The notes under the pieces are model-generated. The model had not been told where the DNA came from. It did not search any database and worked only from the letters and a program-made list of their open reading frames with translations. Below, piece by piece: positions 52,995-62,620 of a DNA stretch of 64,000 nucleotides (the stretch's first letter is position 1; each line of letters begins with the position of its first letter). The stretch covers positions 43,606 to 107,605 of the forward strand of contig JARGNZ010000010.1 in assembly GCA_029209985.1 (NCBI GenBank), written 5' to 3'. Position numbers and translations under genes: made by a program. Origin of the DNA: Parvibaculaceae bacterium. GTDB lineage: Bacteria > Pseudomonadota > Alphaproteobacteria > Parvibaculales > Parvibaculaceae.

Positions 52995-54344
52995 TTAGTC
53001 CTTTTGTGTGGGGGATTTATGCTTGAGATGGCGGCGCAGGGCACGGCCCGAAAGGAAGATGGCCCCAATGACAAATGGGGCGGCAATGCCCGTCACTAAG
53101 CCTGGATCTAGGGGCACGCCCATTTTTGCCACGGCTTTAAGGGCGTAGTTGAGCAATCCGAGTAAATAGTAAGAGATCGCGACAACCGAGACGCCTTCGA
53201 CGGTTTCTTGCAGGCGGATTTGCATGTGCACACCGCTTTCCATGGAAGACAGCAATTGCTGGTTGTTTTCTTGTAAGGAGACTTCAACCCGGGTGCGTAA
53301 CAAGGCGCTGGCGCGGGCGATGTGCTCTGACAAGGTGTCCAGTCGGCGTTCCACCGATTGGGTGGTGCGCATGGCTGGGGACAGTCGCCGATTTAGAAAA
53401 GTGGAAATTTGTTGCATGCCGGGCAGTTTTTGTTCGTCTAGCTCGTTCAAACGGCGCTCGACCAGCTCATGATAGGCATGGGCGGCGGAAAAGCGGAAGT
53501 CAGTGCGGGCATTGAGCATTTCCACCTTCGCGGCCAATTGCGTTAGGGCGTTCAGCTGTTTCTGCTCATCTTCTAAGCCGGAGGTGAGGGCTGTTTGAGA
53601 CGCAATCTCGGCCAGTTGAGTTTCCATTTCTGAAATTTGCGGCGTGATGGTGCGTGCGAGCGGGAAAGCCAGAAGAGACATCATTCGGTAGGTCTCAATT
53701 TCGAGCAAACGTTGCACAAGGCGTCCGGTGCGGCCGGGGGTCAGGCTGTCATTGGCGACGAGCATACGAGAGGCCCGGTCCGTGTGGATTTGAAAGTCAG
53801 TCCATGTGGTTGCTTTGCCGCCAGAAACCACCGAGCCGATGATTGTATTGTCTCCAAAGACGCTTGGCAGGGTTGGCTCAAGGTCGTCTGGGGCGGCTTT
53901 GAGCAGCACTAAATTGATGGCAACCAACAATTCGCCCTCTAGTTGGCTGCGCCACTGGGGGGGGAGGTGGTGGGTTGGTGGATAGCTAAATGCATCTTCT
54001 GGGCTGATTGTTTCATCAAGGGCATGGGAAAAAGTATAGGTCGAAAATTCCGTATGGCGTTCCCAAACAAGTTTCATCGGCCCTAAGTCTAGGGTGATGT
54101 GATTGCCAATATGATCGGGGGCAGCGACGCCAAAATGGGCTGCTAAGCCCCGCAAACTGGTCTTTTCGGTATCGAAACCATTTTCACCGGTGATAAAGGC
54201 CAAATGCGAGCACAGAAGATTGCCGTCAACCGCAGCGGCTGGACGTGAGTGCAGTTCATCATTGAGGCGCTTGCGCTGGGGGTGTTCAGTAAAAGGTGTC
54301 CGCTCTTTGAAAACTGAATGCTCGCTGAAGGGCAAAGTTGGCAT
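52995..54344 (-). CDS. DUF3422 family membrane protein
   Basis: A 449-residue protein of the DUF3422 family. The N-terminal RLNDELHSRPAAAV motif is characteristic. The central part is soluble, with long helices (260-375). The C-terminus has two hydrophobic segments (about 377-400, VVAISYYLLGLLNYALKAV, and 410-433, LVTGIAAPFVIGAIFLSG) and a basic tail. Members are widespread in Proteobacteria without known function; the two-helix membrane hairpin after a coiled region recalls CorA-type architecture. Single gene, 246 nt from argG. Confidence 0.9.
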   Translation of the reverse strand: MPTLPFSEHSVFKERTPFTEHPQRKRLNDELHSRPAAAVDGNLLCSHLAFITGENGFDTEKTSLRGLAAHFGVAAPDHIGNHITLDLGPMKLVWERHTEFSTYTFSHALDETISPEDAFSYPPTHHLPPQWRSQLEGELLVAINLVLLKAAPDDLEPTLPSVFGDNTIIGSVVSGGKATTWTDFQIHTDRASRMLVANDSLTPGRTGRLVQRLLEIETYRMMSLLAFPLARTITPQISEMETQLAEIASQTALTSGLEDEQKQLNALTQLAAKVEMLNARTDFRFSAAHAYHELVERRLNELDEQKLPGMQQISTFLNRRLSPAMRTTQSVERRLDTLSEHIARASALLRTRVEVSLQENNQQLLSSMESGVHMQIRLQETVEGVSVVAISYYLLGLLNYALKAVAKMGVPLDPGLVTGIAAPFVIGAIFLSGRALRRHLKHKSPTQKD

Positions 54345-54514
54345 ATCGCCTCACGATTGGAAAATCTCACGATGGAAAGTCAGGTGCTTGTAATAGGGCT
54401 GTGGGCAGGCTGACGCAAGGTTTCTGGCGGATAGGTGGTGGGCTTTGTTCGCTCGGGGCGAGTCTGGGGGCTGTGGGTTTGTCGCGGGGGACTCATTTTG
54501 TTTTGCGGCCATCC

Positions 54515-55303
54515 TTAAAAATCCAGAGTATCCCCCACCTTTGCCATGCCCTCTGTGTCCACAGAAGCATAAATAGAGAGGGTCTTATTGCTCTCGCGTA
54601 GCATGGTTTTCATGATGTTGCTGTCTTGGGGCAGTTCCATTTGCGGATGGGTTGTCATGATGCAGCGTACGCAGGGATAGATGGAGCTGAGCCGGGCGGA
54701 CCCAAGTTTTAGGCTTTTTCCCGCCCACTCGAATTCGATGAAGCCCGTGTGTTTTTCAGCATCTTCGAAAAGGAAGTTGGGGCGAAACCTGCGTGGATCG
54801 AGAATCGATGTGGGGGTGAAGCTTTGCATCTGGCGAAGTGAGGCGCGGGTGAGCAGGTTGATTGGGCTATCATCAATGAAGTGTGTGGGTGTTGGGCTGG
54901 GTGTGAGCGTGACCTCTGTGCCCAAGAGCTGGCTCAAGCGGCTGTTGAGCTGAGGGTCTTGGGAGGAGAATGTGTCGGCGTTTTCAAATTCGATCATTAC
55001 ATCGGGTAGGTCAGGCACATCCGTCAGGTCTTCTCTTGTTTCTTTTGGTGCGTGGCCTGCAGGCTCCGCACTATAGGACGCTTTGCAATTAAGCAGCTGA
55101 GGGTAGTGCGCCGCGCTAGCCGTTTTGCCCGTTTGGGTTTCCACGACAGCCCAGCCGCGATCGCCGGGTATGCCGTCTGTCGTGATGGATGTGCTCTCTA
55201 AGCTTTCCCCTTGCATAGACTTAACGGGGTAACGCCAAATGTTGATCAGTGAAAATTGAGTAGGGCTGGGTATGCCAGCAGATGGCGAGATATTTTGAGT
55301 CAT
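54515..55303 (-). CDS. MOSC domain protein, mARC/YcbX type
   Basis: A 262-residue protein with an N-terminal MOSC_N barrel (LINIWRYPVKSMQGESLEST, then GIPGDRGWAVV) and a C-terminal MOSC domain containing YPCVRCIMTTHPQ. The Cys in the RCIMTTHP segment is the position that binds the molybdenum cofactor in mARC/YcbX enzymes, which reduce N-hydroxylated compounds. No fused ferredoxin domain is present, unlike YcbX. The ATG at 55303 follows GAGGGC; an upstream start (55339) lacks support. Divergent from the chemoreceptor gene. Confidence 0.9.
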   Translation of the reverse strand: MTQNISPSAGIPSPTQFSLINIWRYPVKSMQGESLESTSITTDGIPGDRGWAVVETQTGKTASAAHYPQLLNCKASYSAEPAGHAPKETREDLTDVPDLPDVMIEFENADTFSSQDPQLNSRLSQLLGTEVTLTPSPTPTHFIDDSPINLLTRASLRQMQSFTPTSILDPRRFRPNFLFEDAEKHTGFIEFEWAGKSLKLGSARLSSIYPCVRCIMTTHPQMELPQDSNIMKTMLRESNKTLSIYASVDTEGMAKVGDTLDF

Positions 55304-55506
55304 TTTAGCCCTCACTGTGAGATGCGTTTTGATGCGCAAAGGATTTTGAGCTTAGAGCATTCGAAGAGGTGATGTGCGGCTCTATGTGATGTTTGAGTTG
55401 GCATTAAATATATCGATAAACGCCTAATCTAACGGCCTAGGCATAATTCATTAATTTTGATGCCCTACCATTATCCCCAGAAAACATGAATTAAGATGGG
55501 TGCATC

Positions 55507-57579
55507 ATGAACTTACTCTCTCTGCGTTTGCGCGGGAAAATGATGATATCGGTCGTTTCGATCGCATTGGTTGGTATTTTAGTTGCTGCGGGGATCACTG
55601 TTTTCCTCAGCCGTAATATTATTGAAGAGCAAGCCATTTCCTTGTCGAACAAAGTGGCTCAAGGAAATGCCACCTTTGTTGAGGCGGAGCTTGAACAGTC
55701 TTTCACCATAGCGCGTAACATTGCCACGACTTTACATTCTCTCAAAACGGACGGCGTTGCAGATCGCAATTTGTCCAATGGCATCATCAAACGCCTGCTA
55801 GAAGAGAACCCTAAATTGCTTGGGGCGTGGACTGCTTGGGAGCCAAACGCATTTGACGGGGCTGATGCAGAATGGGTCGATAAGCCGTTTCACGACAAAA
55901 CCGGGCGGTATATTCCCTATTGGTTCCGCAGTGGTGGCAATGTGAGTGCTGAAGCTTTGGCTGGGTATGACACGCCGGGTGATGGGGATTATTATCTTCT
56001 GGCCCAACAAAACGGTGTTGAAACCATTCTAGATCCCTACATTTATTCTGTTGGCGGTGTGGACAAGATCATCACATCTTTGGTGGTGCCGATCTCGGAC
56101 CGTGGTGCCTATATAGGTGTGGGTGGGGTAGACATTGCTTTATCCGATATTCAAAAACAGCTTAATGAGATCCGACCTTTTGATGAAGGCTACCTAACGC
56201 TGGTCAGCAACACGGGTCATATTGTGTATCATCCAGATAGCACGCTTTTGACCAAGGACATTGAAGTCGCAGGCTTTTCTGACGGGATGCGTTCTTTGTT
56301 GGCGGAAGATAAGACGGTGACTGTGCCGGATACTCTTGTGGGCGGCGTTGATATGCTGCAAGTGATTAAGCCGCTTCATATCGCAGGCACAAAAACGCCG
56401 TGGAGCCTTGTGGTTACTGTGCCACGGAGCAAAATCTTTGAAGCCTCAAACGAAATGATGCTTGTCATTTTCTTTGTCACGATGGTTCTGGTTTTGGTGG
56501 CTGCAGGTGCGGCAGTGCTTTTTGCCACAACTCTGAGCAAGCCAATTTCACAATTGACTGCGGTGATGGGCGAGTTGGCTTCGGGTCATTTGGCCGTAGA
56601 AATTCCAACGCGCGATCAGTCTGATGAGATTGGCGAAATGGTTCAGGCCGTTCAGGTGTTTAAAGACAATGCCCAGAAGGTTCGGGAAATGGAGAGCGAG
56701 CGCGAACAACAGGCGCAGAAACGACAAGCTGAGGAAAAAGAAGCACGGGCAAAAATTGTCTCTGACTTCCAAGCCAGCGTTGGCAACGTCGTGGAGAAAG
56801 TTTCTCAAGCTGCTTCTGAAATGCAGTCATATGCTGAGATCATGGAGCCTGCTGTTTTGCAAACGCAAACGCAAGCTCAGGCTGGGTCATCTGCTGCAGA
56901 GCGGACCTCGCAGGGTGTTCAAGCAGTTTCGTCGGCGGCTGAAGAGCTCACGGCTTCCATTCAAGAGATTGGGACGCAAGCCAATAGTGCCTCACAAACG
57001 GCGGCCAGTGCGGTTTCAAAAGCTGAATCAACCAATCAGACGGTTGCTGGCTTAACCGAAGCGGTCGCGCGTATTGGGGAGGTGATTAATCTGATTGATG
57101 CGATTGCCGAACAGACTAATTTGCTGGCCCTCAATGCCACCATTGAAGCCGCCCGTGCGGGTGATGCGGGTAAGGGGTTTGCTGTTGTTGCGTCTGAGGT
57201 GAAGAACTTGGCGAGCCAAACGGCTCAAGCGACTCAAAGCATCACCGACCAAATCGGTAATGTGCAGGCGGCCACTCAGGATGCGGCTGTTGCCATTGCA
57301 GATGTCACAACCACAATCGGTGAAATTGATACTTTTGCTGCTGCTATTGCGGCGGCGGTTGAGGAGCAAGGGGCTGCGACTAATGAAATTGCGCGCAGTG
57401 CCGAACAGGCTGCCAGTGGCACACGTGAGGTTAATGGCAGTATCTCGGATATTGAAGAGGCGGCAACGGGCGCTTCTGCGTCGGCAAACAACGTGAAGAC
57501 GGCGGCCTCTCAATTGGGGGATACGGCCAATGACCTTGATTCGCGTGTGTCTGAGTTTATCTCTCTGCTGCGCGCCTAA
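55507..57579 (+). CDS. Methyl-accepting chemotaxis protein with Cache sensor
   Basis: A 690-residue receptor. TM1 at about 12-35, then a periplasmic double-Cache sensor (about 40-305; markers [23 protein letters not shown] and [20 protein letters not shown]), TM2 at about 316-343, HAMP (about 344-398) and a cytoplasmic signalling domain. The conserved hairpin tip is [20 protein letters not shown]. There is no C-terminal NWETF-type CheR tether. Ligand unknown; dCache domains often bind amino acids or other small organic molecules. No che genes are nearby. A terminator follows the stop. Confidence 0.95.
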   Translation: MNLLSLRLRGKMMISVVSIALVGILVAAGITVFLSRNIIEEQAISLSNKVAQGNATFVEAELEQSFTIARNIATTLHSLKTDGVADRNLSNGIIKRLLEENPKLLGAWTAWEPNAFDGADAEWVDKPFHDKTGRYIPYWFRSGGNVSAEALAGYDTPGDGDYYLLAQQNGVETILDPYIYSVGGVDKIITSLVVPISDRGAYIGVGGVDIALSDIQKQLNEIRPFDEGYLTLVSNTGHIVYHPDSTLLTKDIEVAGFSDGMRSLLAEDKTVTVPDTLVGGVDMLQVIKPLHIAGTKTPWSLVVTVPRSKIFEASNEMMLVIFFVTMVLVLVAAGAAVLFATTLSKPISQLTAVMGELASGHLAVEIPTRDQSDEIGEMVQAVQVFKDNAQKVREMESEREQQAQKRQAEEKEARAKIVSDFQASVGNVVEKVSQAASEMQSYAEIMEPAVLQTQTQAQAGSSAAERTSQGVQAVSSAAEELTASIQEIGTQANSASQTAASAVSKAESTNQTVAGLTEAVARIGEVINLIDAIAEQTNLLALNATIEAARAGDAGKGFAVVASEVKNLASQTAQATQSITDQIGNVQAATQDAAVAIADVTTTIGEIDTFAAAIAAAVEEQGAATNEIARSAEQAASGTREVNGSISDIEEAATGASASANNVKTAASQLGDTANDLDSRVSEFISLLRA

Positions 57580-57602
57580 ATTCTAGGCTTTCTGATCTGC
57601 TG

Positions 57603-57634
57603 AACGGGCGCTGATATTAATCAGCGCCCGTTTT
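57603..57634 (+). terminator. Rho-independent terminator after the chemoreceptor
   Basis: AACGGGCGCTGAT (57603-57615) pairs with ATCAGCGCCCGTT (57620-57632), loop ATTA, followed by TT. It separates the receptor from the tetR promoter that begins at 57641. Confidence 0.9.
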
Positions 57635-57640
57635 GTGTTC

Positions 57641-57692
57641 TTGACAAATTATCATAATGACGATTACTCTTCTTTATAACGCGTTATAAAGA
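57641..57692 (+). promoter_or_regulatory. tetR-monooxygenase promoter with 22-bp palindromic operator
   Basis: TTGACA at 57641-57646 is a consensus -35 box; the -10 falls near 57664-57669 (TTACTC, weak). The 22 bp at 57671-57692 are a perfect palindrome with core TTTATAACGCGTTATAAA, ending 9 nt before the tetR start codon. A repressor bound there would block initiation or early elongation of both tetR and the downstream monooxygenase. Confidence 0.75.
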
Positions 57693-57701
57693 TGGACTGA
57701 T

Positions 57702-58409
57702 ATGGCTCAGTGGGAAGAATCGAAGGCGATACGGCGTGCGGCTATTTTAGACGCAGCACGGGACTTAATGTCTGCACCCGACGGCGTTTCTTTTTCGATG
57801 CGAAAATTGGCACAGAGGGCAGATGTCAGCGTTGCCACGCCTTATAATCTCTTCGGATCCAAACAGGCTATTTTGGCAGCCTTGCTGAAAGAGGGGGCCA
57901 ATCGTCTCGAAGCTTATCTGGACGATCAGGCGGGCGATGAAATTGACGCCTTCTTTATGGCGGCGGCGGTCATGAGCTTTGCCTATGAGCAGCAACCGGA
58001 TTACCACCGTAACCTCATTTCGGCGGCTTATCAGAGCGGTGGGCCGGAAACACGCCGCGAGATGGGCGTCTCCGCCGTACAGCTTTGGCAGAAACTATTT
58101 GCAGAAGCGATCGCGGAGGGCTTCTTGACTGAGGACGTAAGTGCTCGGGTTTTTGCCGTCACATTTGGTGAGCTTCTGTTGACCAATGTTTTGATATGGG
58201 CGCATGGCCTGATTTCCATTGAAGAAATGAAGGCGCGGAATCAATTCGGCGTTGCGCTTCTATTGCTCGGCTGTGCCACCGGGAAGGGGCGCGCGCGTCT
58301 GATACCTTATCGGACTGACGCGGAAAATATTCTTGAGGCATATTGGGATGCCTTAGTGGCTGACGACAACGCTGGTGCAAACAATAAGAACAGAAACGAA
58401 GCTAGTTAA
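57702..58409 (+). CDS. TetR/AcrR family transcriptional regulator
   Basis: A 235-residue regulator with HTH FSMRKLAQRADVSVATPYNL after RAAILDAARDLMSAPDG. The C-terminal domain (from 75) is hydrophobic and helical (FAVTFGELLLTNVLIWAHGL), suggesting a lipophilic ligand. The last 15 residues are Asn-rich. The monooxygenase gene starts 44 nt downstream on the same strand, so this is probably a self-regulated tetR-monooxygenase operon governed by the palindrome at 57671-57692. Confidence 0.92.
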   Translation: MAQWEESKAIRRAAILDAARDLMSAPDGVSFSMRKLAQRADVSVATPYNLFGSKQAILAALLKEGANRLEAYLDDQAGDEIDAFFMAAAVMSFAYEQQPDYHRNLISAAYQSGGPETRREMGVSAVQLWQKLFAEAIAEGFLTEDVSARVFAVTFGELLLTNVLIWAHGLISIEEMKARNQFGVALLLLGCATGKGRARLIPYRTDAENILEAYWDALVADDNAGANNKNRNEAS

Positions 58410-58453
58410 TCTGTGTTCGAATAATAATTTCTATAAAAAGAGGGAGCGACATA

Positions 58454-60265
58454 ATGACTGATACAGCAGCGATTGCTGAACTTGGATTTGATCCAAATGA
58501 ATTGCGTGCCAAATATAGAGCAGAGCGTGACAAGCGTATTCGGGCGGAGGGCAATGCTCAATACGTCGAAGTTGTTGGCGACTTTGCGCATTATATCGAT
58601 GATCCTTATGTGGATGCAGACTTTACTCGTGATCCGATTGAAGATCATACGGAAGTTGTTGTCATTGGTGGTGGCTTTGGCGGGATGCTTGCCGCTGCGC
58701 GGTTACGCGAAGCAGGGATTGATGATTTCCGAGTGATTGAAAAGGCCGGCGATTTTGGGGGGACGTGGTATTGGAACCGCTATCCGGGTGCGGCATGTGA
58801 CGTAGAAAGCTATGTCTATTTGCCGTTGCTGGAAGAGCTTGGGTATATGCCATCCAAAAAATATGCGAGCGGTGCAGAAATTTTTGCGTATTGCCAAGAG
58901 ATTGGTCGCCACTTCAATTTGTATGAGAACGCGTGTTTCCAAACTCAAGTTACAAAATTGTTTTGGAACGAAGCAGAAAACCACTGGGTGATCGAAACCA
59001 ATCGCAATGATCGGATGACAGCGAAGTTTGTGGTCATGTCCAATGGTCCTTTGAACCGTCCGAAGCTGCCGGGTATTCCTGGGGTTGATAAATTCAAAGG
59101 GCATTCTTTCCATACCAGTCGGTGGGATTATACCTACACGGGCGGCACCTCTGCGGGCAATATGACCGGCCTTAAAGGCAAACGTGTTGGCATCATTGGG
59201 ACGGGGGCAACAGCTGTTCAATGTATTCCGCATTTAGCAGAGACAGCTGACGAGCTGATTGTGTTTCAACGCACGCCGTCTTCTATTGATGTGCGCAATG
59301 ATAAGCCTACGGATGAAGAGTGGGCCAAAAGCTTGGAGCCGGGTTGGCATAAGAACCGTATGGAAAATTTCAATACGTTGGTTTCGGGGGGCTTTGCTGA
59401 GAAGGATCTTGTCAACGATGGTTGGACTGAGATCATTCGTAACCTTATTCATTTTGCCCGGACAAGCGGAGAGACGGACCTGTCGCCTAAGCGTCTTGGA
59501 GAGTTGATGGAGCTTGCGGACTTTAAGAAGATGGAGCAAATCCGAGATCGTGTGGATGAGGTTGTCACAGACCCTGAAGTTGCTGCGTCACTTAAACCTT
59601 GGTATCGCCAATTTTGTAAACGTCCTTGTTTCCATGATGACTATTTGGCAGCGTTCAATCGTCCTAATGTTACGTTGGTTGATACGCATGGGATGGGCGT
59701 TGAGGAAATTACCGAAAATGCTATTGTGGCGAACGGTCAGACCTATGAGATTGATTGTTTGATTTACAGCACTGGTTTTGAAGTGGGCACAGATACTGCC
59801 CGCCGGGCCGGGTATGACTTAGAAGGTGTTGAGGGGCTGTCGCTCACGCAACATTGGTCAGAAGGTATTCGCACGCTGCACGGTATCTTTGTTCATGGTT
59901 TCCCCAATACGTTCACCATGGGGCCGGCTCAATCTGGCTTTACCGTCAGCTATCCACATTTGCTTGATGAACAGGCAAAGCATTTGGCTTATGTGGTTGG
60001 AGAAGCCAAAGCCCGTGGCAAAGCCCGTCTTGAAGTGACAACAGAGGCTGAGCAAGGGTGGATCGATGAAATGTTGAGTAAAGCGGGTATGCGCGATCAA
60101 TTCTTTGAAGAGTGCACACCGGGCTATTACAACAACGAAGGCAAGCCAAGCGAACGGTCCCAGCAGAACTCACCTTATGGCGGTGGATCTGTTGCCTATT
60201 TCAAAATTCTGGATGAATGGCGGACTGATGGCGGTTTGGCTGGTTTAGATCTACAAGACGCTTAA
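58454..60265 (+). CDS. Flavin-containing Baeyer-Villiger-type monooxygenase
   Basis: A 603-residue type I flavoprotein monooxygenase. The FAD motif is VVIGGGFGGMLAAARL (about residue 70), NADPH motif GIIGTGATAVQC (about 240), and between them the Baeyer-Villiger fingerprint FKGHSFHTSRWD (about 214-225, F-x-G-x3-H-x3-W-D). The GGTWYWNRYPGAACDVES stretch is typical of cyclohexanone, steroid and phenylacetone monooxygenases. It inserts oxygen next to a ketone to make an ester or lactone, using NADPH and O2. The substrate is not readable; the lipophilic-ligand TetR upstream and the steroid/terpenoid flavour of the window hint at cyclic ketones. Confidence 0.92.
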   Translation: MTDTAAIAELGFDPNELRAKYRAERDKRIRAEGNAQYVEVVGDFAHYIDDPYVDADFTRDPIEDHTEVVVIGGGFGGMLAAARLREAGIDDFRVIEKAGDFGGTWYWNRYPGAACDVESYVYLPLLEELGYMPSKKYASGAEIFAYCQEIGRHFNLYENACFQTQVTKLFWNEAENHWVIETNRNDRMTAKFVVMSNGPLNRPKLPGIPGVDKFKGHSFHTSRWDYTYTGGTSAGNMTGLKGKRVGIIGTGATAVQCIPHLAETADELIVFQRTPSSIDVRNDKPTDEEWAKSLEPGWHKNRMENFNTLVSGGFAEKDLVNDGWTEIIRNLIHFARTSGETDLSPKRLGELMELADFKKMEQIRDRVDEVVTDPEVAASLKPWYRQFCKRPCFHDDYLAAFNRPNVTLVDTHGMGVEEITENAIVANGQTYEIDCLIYSTGFEVGTDTARRAGYDLEGVEGLSLTQHWSEGIRTLHGIFVHGFPNTFTMGPAQSGFTVSYPHLLDEQAKHLAYVVGEAKARGKARLEVTTEAEQGWIDEMLSKAGMRDQFFEECTPGYYNNEGKPSERSQQNSPYGGGSVAYFKILDEWRTDGGLAGLDLQDA

Positions 60266-60290
60266 CCTACTTCTTAAGGCAGATGTATGA

Positions 60291-60319
60291 AAGGCAGCGC
60301 TGGCAGGCGCTGCCTTTTT
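60291..60319 (+). terminator. Rho-independent terminator after the monooxygenase
   Basis: AGGCAGCGC (60292-60300) pairs with GCGCTGCCT (60307-60315), loop TGGCAG, followed by TTTT. Confidence 0.9.
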
Positions 60320-60349
60320 CGTTGTTCAGTATGTGCTCAATAGGCGCGC

Positions 60350-60781
60350 TCAATAGGTTCGCTTCGCGTCGCTTGTGCGCAAGCCTTTTAGTCTGAGCGG
60401 GCGTTTTACACTTGCGCCTGCTAGCACCAGAAGACCTGCCAGAATGCCGAGGTTCTTAATGAAGTTCTGGGTTTCATGCATTTGGTCAGCAGCCTCAACA
60501 TTCCAGAAGTCGTGCAAGTGCAGATTGATCACTAGGATGTAAAGTACGAAGCCTAAGCTGGTCAGGCGGACATAGCGGTTGGTGATGAGCAGCAGTGCGC
60601 CGAGTACATTTGCCAGCGCAGCGATCAGCAGTAGTGGTTCGGCGTAGGCGATGTTGTGGGATTCCATATAGGTGACGGAAGCGTCCCATTGCATGAATTT
60701 CATCAGGCCGGGTACTAGAAAATAAAGTGCCAGCAGCAAGCGGCCACTGGTGATCAATGCGGATGATGGTTGATGTGTCAT
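60350..60781 (-). CDS. DoxX family membrane protein
   Basis: A 143-residue protein with four hydrophobic segments and the DoxX pattern (GRLLLALYFLVPGLMKFMQW, LLLIAALANVLGALLL, LGILAGLLVLAGAS). DoxX-like proteins are named after the small subunit of archaeal thiosulfate:quinone oxidoreductase, but most bacterial members are of unknown redox or stress function. Convergent with the monooxygenase gene. Confidence 0.9.
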   Translation of the reverse strand: MTHQPSSALITSGRLLLALYFLVPGLMKFMQWDASVTYMESHNIAYAEPLLLIAALANVLGALLLITNRYVRLTSLGFVLYILVINLHLHDFWNVEAADQMHETQNFIKNLGILAGLLVLAGASVKRPLRLKGLRTSDAKRTY

Positions 60782-61211
60782 GTCGTTTCCCCCTTGGTGT
60801 GAGCTTTAATCTAAATCAGCTTGTGAGGCCTAATCCAGACTTTTGTCGCGCCGGTCTGGGGTCCGGCACGGTATGTGCAAGTAAGGGGGTGCGAAGGTAG
60901 TGCAGATGTATGTTGCTGCGTTTTGCGACTGTTGGCTCTTGGCGGTTTACTTGCGGGTGGATTGTCTGTGCCTCATCCCGACTTGGGGGTGGGGGTGCTA
61001 AAGGCCCGTGTCAAAACCGGGTAAGACGCCTGCAATGATGTGCTTGAACAGCTCAGCGGCGAGACTGTTTCTGCGAAACCGAAAGCGCACATCTTTCCAT
61101 TAAATATTTTGAATCGAAGACAGACGTCCTTCGCGGTATGCCGCCTTTATGTGGCGAAACCTGCGTTTAGTGACTTCTGTTTGGGTGAATTGCATTGCGA
61201 AAGGAAAAAAT
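60782..61211 (+). other. 430-nt non-coding region before the porin gene
   Basis: No coding frame of credible composition. A GCCGG/CCGGC hairpin occurs at 60850-60867. The last 100 nt are AT-richer and end in AAGGAAAA before the porin start, so they probably hold its promoter. No FNR-type site was seen here. Confidence 0.45.
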
Positions 61212-62459
61212 ATGAAACATGTGTCTCGGACTATTCTGGCCTCTCTTGTGGCGTTGATGTCTACCTCAGCTTTGGTGTCTGCGTGGGCGCAAGAGGATGA
61301 CTTGGCGAAGGCGTTGACGGGCGGGGATGTCTCTCTGGATGTCCGCTATCGGTATGAGGCGGTCGATCAAGATGGGTTGTCTCAGGATGCCTCTGCCTCT
61401 ACTTTGCGCACAAAGCTTGCCTACAAAACGGGCACCTTCTACGGATTTTCTGGATTGGTAGAAATTGAGAACGTCGCTGAGATCGGCAGTGACGATGATT
61501 ATAATTCTACAACCAATGGAAATGGGGCTTATCCCATTGTGGCGGACCCAAGCGGTACTGAGATTAATCAGGCGGCTTTGTTTTACACCGGTTTTGATGG
61601 GACCACGTTGATTGGCGGTCGTCAAAAGATTGTGCTCGACAATCAACGGTTTGTGGGTGCTGTCGGGTTTCGCCAGAATGACCAGACATTTGATGCGGTG
61701 ACGTTGAAGAATACCTCTCTTGATGACCTGACGGTGCAATATTCATACATTTGGAACGTCAACCGTATTCAGGGCGACGATCATGCCAATGGGGATTGGG
61801 CATCTGAGACGCATTTGCTCAATGCAAAATACAGTGGGTTGGGGTTTGGGGCTGTGTCGGCCTATGCCTATTTGATTGACCCCACTGAAGTTCTCAACTA
61901 CGGCGCGGCCAGCCAGACATATGGCGTGCGGTTTGCGGGCAAGGCGGTGGTGGCTGAAGGTGTGAAGGCTGTCTATGAAGCAGAAATTGCTCAGCAGTCT
62001 GACTATGGAGACAACCCTACTTCTTACAGTGCGCTTTATTATCATGGGGCGGCAGGTTTGAGTGCTTCGGGTTTTACGGTAAAGCTTGGATATGAGGTGT
62101 TGGGGTCCGATGAGGGGGGCGCTGCATTCCAAACGCCTTTAGCGACGGGCCATAAATTTTCCGGGTGGGCTGATAAGTTTTTGAGTACGCCAGCGAATGG
62201 CTTGGAAGACCTTTATGCAGCAGCCATATATCAGCACTCTTTTGGAGAAGGGGTTGTGGATCAGGTCAAGGTGATGGTGGTGTATCATGACTTTAGCGCA
62301 AACGACGGCGGCGCAGATTATGGATCTGAGTGGGATGCGGTGTTGAATGTTGGGGTTTACAAAAACTTCTATGTTGAAGCCAAATATGCCGCTTATGAAG
62401 CGGATACCTATGCCACTGATACGCAGAAGCTCTGGTTGGCTGTCGGGGCTAAGTTCTAA
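61212..62459 (+). CDS. Outer-membrane porin, alginate-export-like
   Basis: A 415-residue exported beta-barrel. Signal peptide to about residue 27 (LVSAWAQED). The mature part begins DVSLDVRYRYEAVDQDG and alternates aromatic-capped strands; TFYGFSGLVEIENVAEIG and GTTLIGGRQKIVLDNQRFVG resemble alginate-export/OprD-related porins annotated as hypothetical in marine Proteobacteria. The C-terminus ends in Phe (WLAVGAKF), the outer-membrane assembly signal. The ATG at 61212 follows AAGGAAA. A terminator follows at 62502. Confidence 0.85.
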   Translation: MKHVSRTILASLVALMSTSALVSAWAQEDDLAKALTGGDVSLDVRYRYEAVDQDGLSQDASASTLRTKLAYKTGTFYGFSGLVEIENVAEIGSDDDYNSTTNGNGAYPIVADPSGTEINQAALFYTGFDGTTLIGGRQKIVLDNQRFVGAVGFRQNDQTFDAVTLKNTSLDDLTVQYSYIWNVNRIQGDDHANGDWASETHLLNAKYSGLGFGAVSAYAYLIDPTEVLNYGAASQTYGVRFAGKAVVAEGVKAVYEAEIAQQSDYGDNPTSYSALYYHGAAGLSASGFTVKLGYEVLGSDEGGAAFQTPLATGHKFSGWADKFLSTPANGLEDLYAAAIYQHSFGEGVVDQVKVMVVYHDFSANDGGADYGSEWDAVLNVGVYKNFYVEAKYAAYEADTYATDTQKLWLAVGAKF

Positions 62460-62501
62460 GCACGAAGCATGAAGCACGGGCACTTTAGACGCACATCTAA
62501 G

Positions 62502-62529
62502 AAAGGCAGTGTGACGGCACTGCCTTTTT
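62502..62529 (+). terminator. Rho-independent terminator after the porin gene
   Basis: AAAGGCAGTG (62502-62511) pairs with CACTGCCTTT (62518-62527), loop TGACGG, followed by TT. Its T-run overlaps the first bases of the FNR-type box. Confidence 0.88.
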
Positions 62530-62541
62530 GATGGAAATCAA
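62528..62541. promoter_or_regulatory. FNR/Nnr-type box upstream of nnrS
   Basis: TTGATGGAAATCAA is an exact match to the TTGAT-N4-ATCAA consensus of FNR, NnrR and DNR regulators. It lies 80 nt before the nnrS start codon, a distance suited to activation around -41.5 if transcription starts near 62576. Confidence 0.75.
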
Positions 62542-62620
62542 CGTGGGGTTGGGTCCATGCTTTTAGGGTGGAAGCGGCCACGTGGTTTGGGTGGTCTGGC
62601 TGCTTATAGAAAGTGTGGAT

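Noticed and set aside
55404..55419. Possible CtrA box (TTAA-N7-TTAA) before the chemoreceptor
   Set aside because: The second half reads GATA, two mismatches from consensus, in an AT-rich region where such matches are common.
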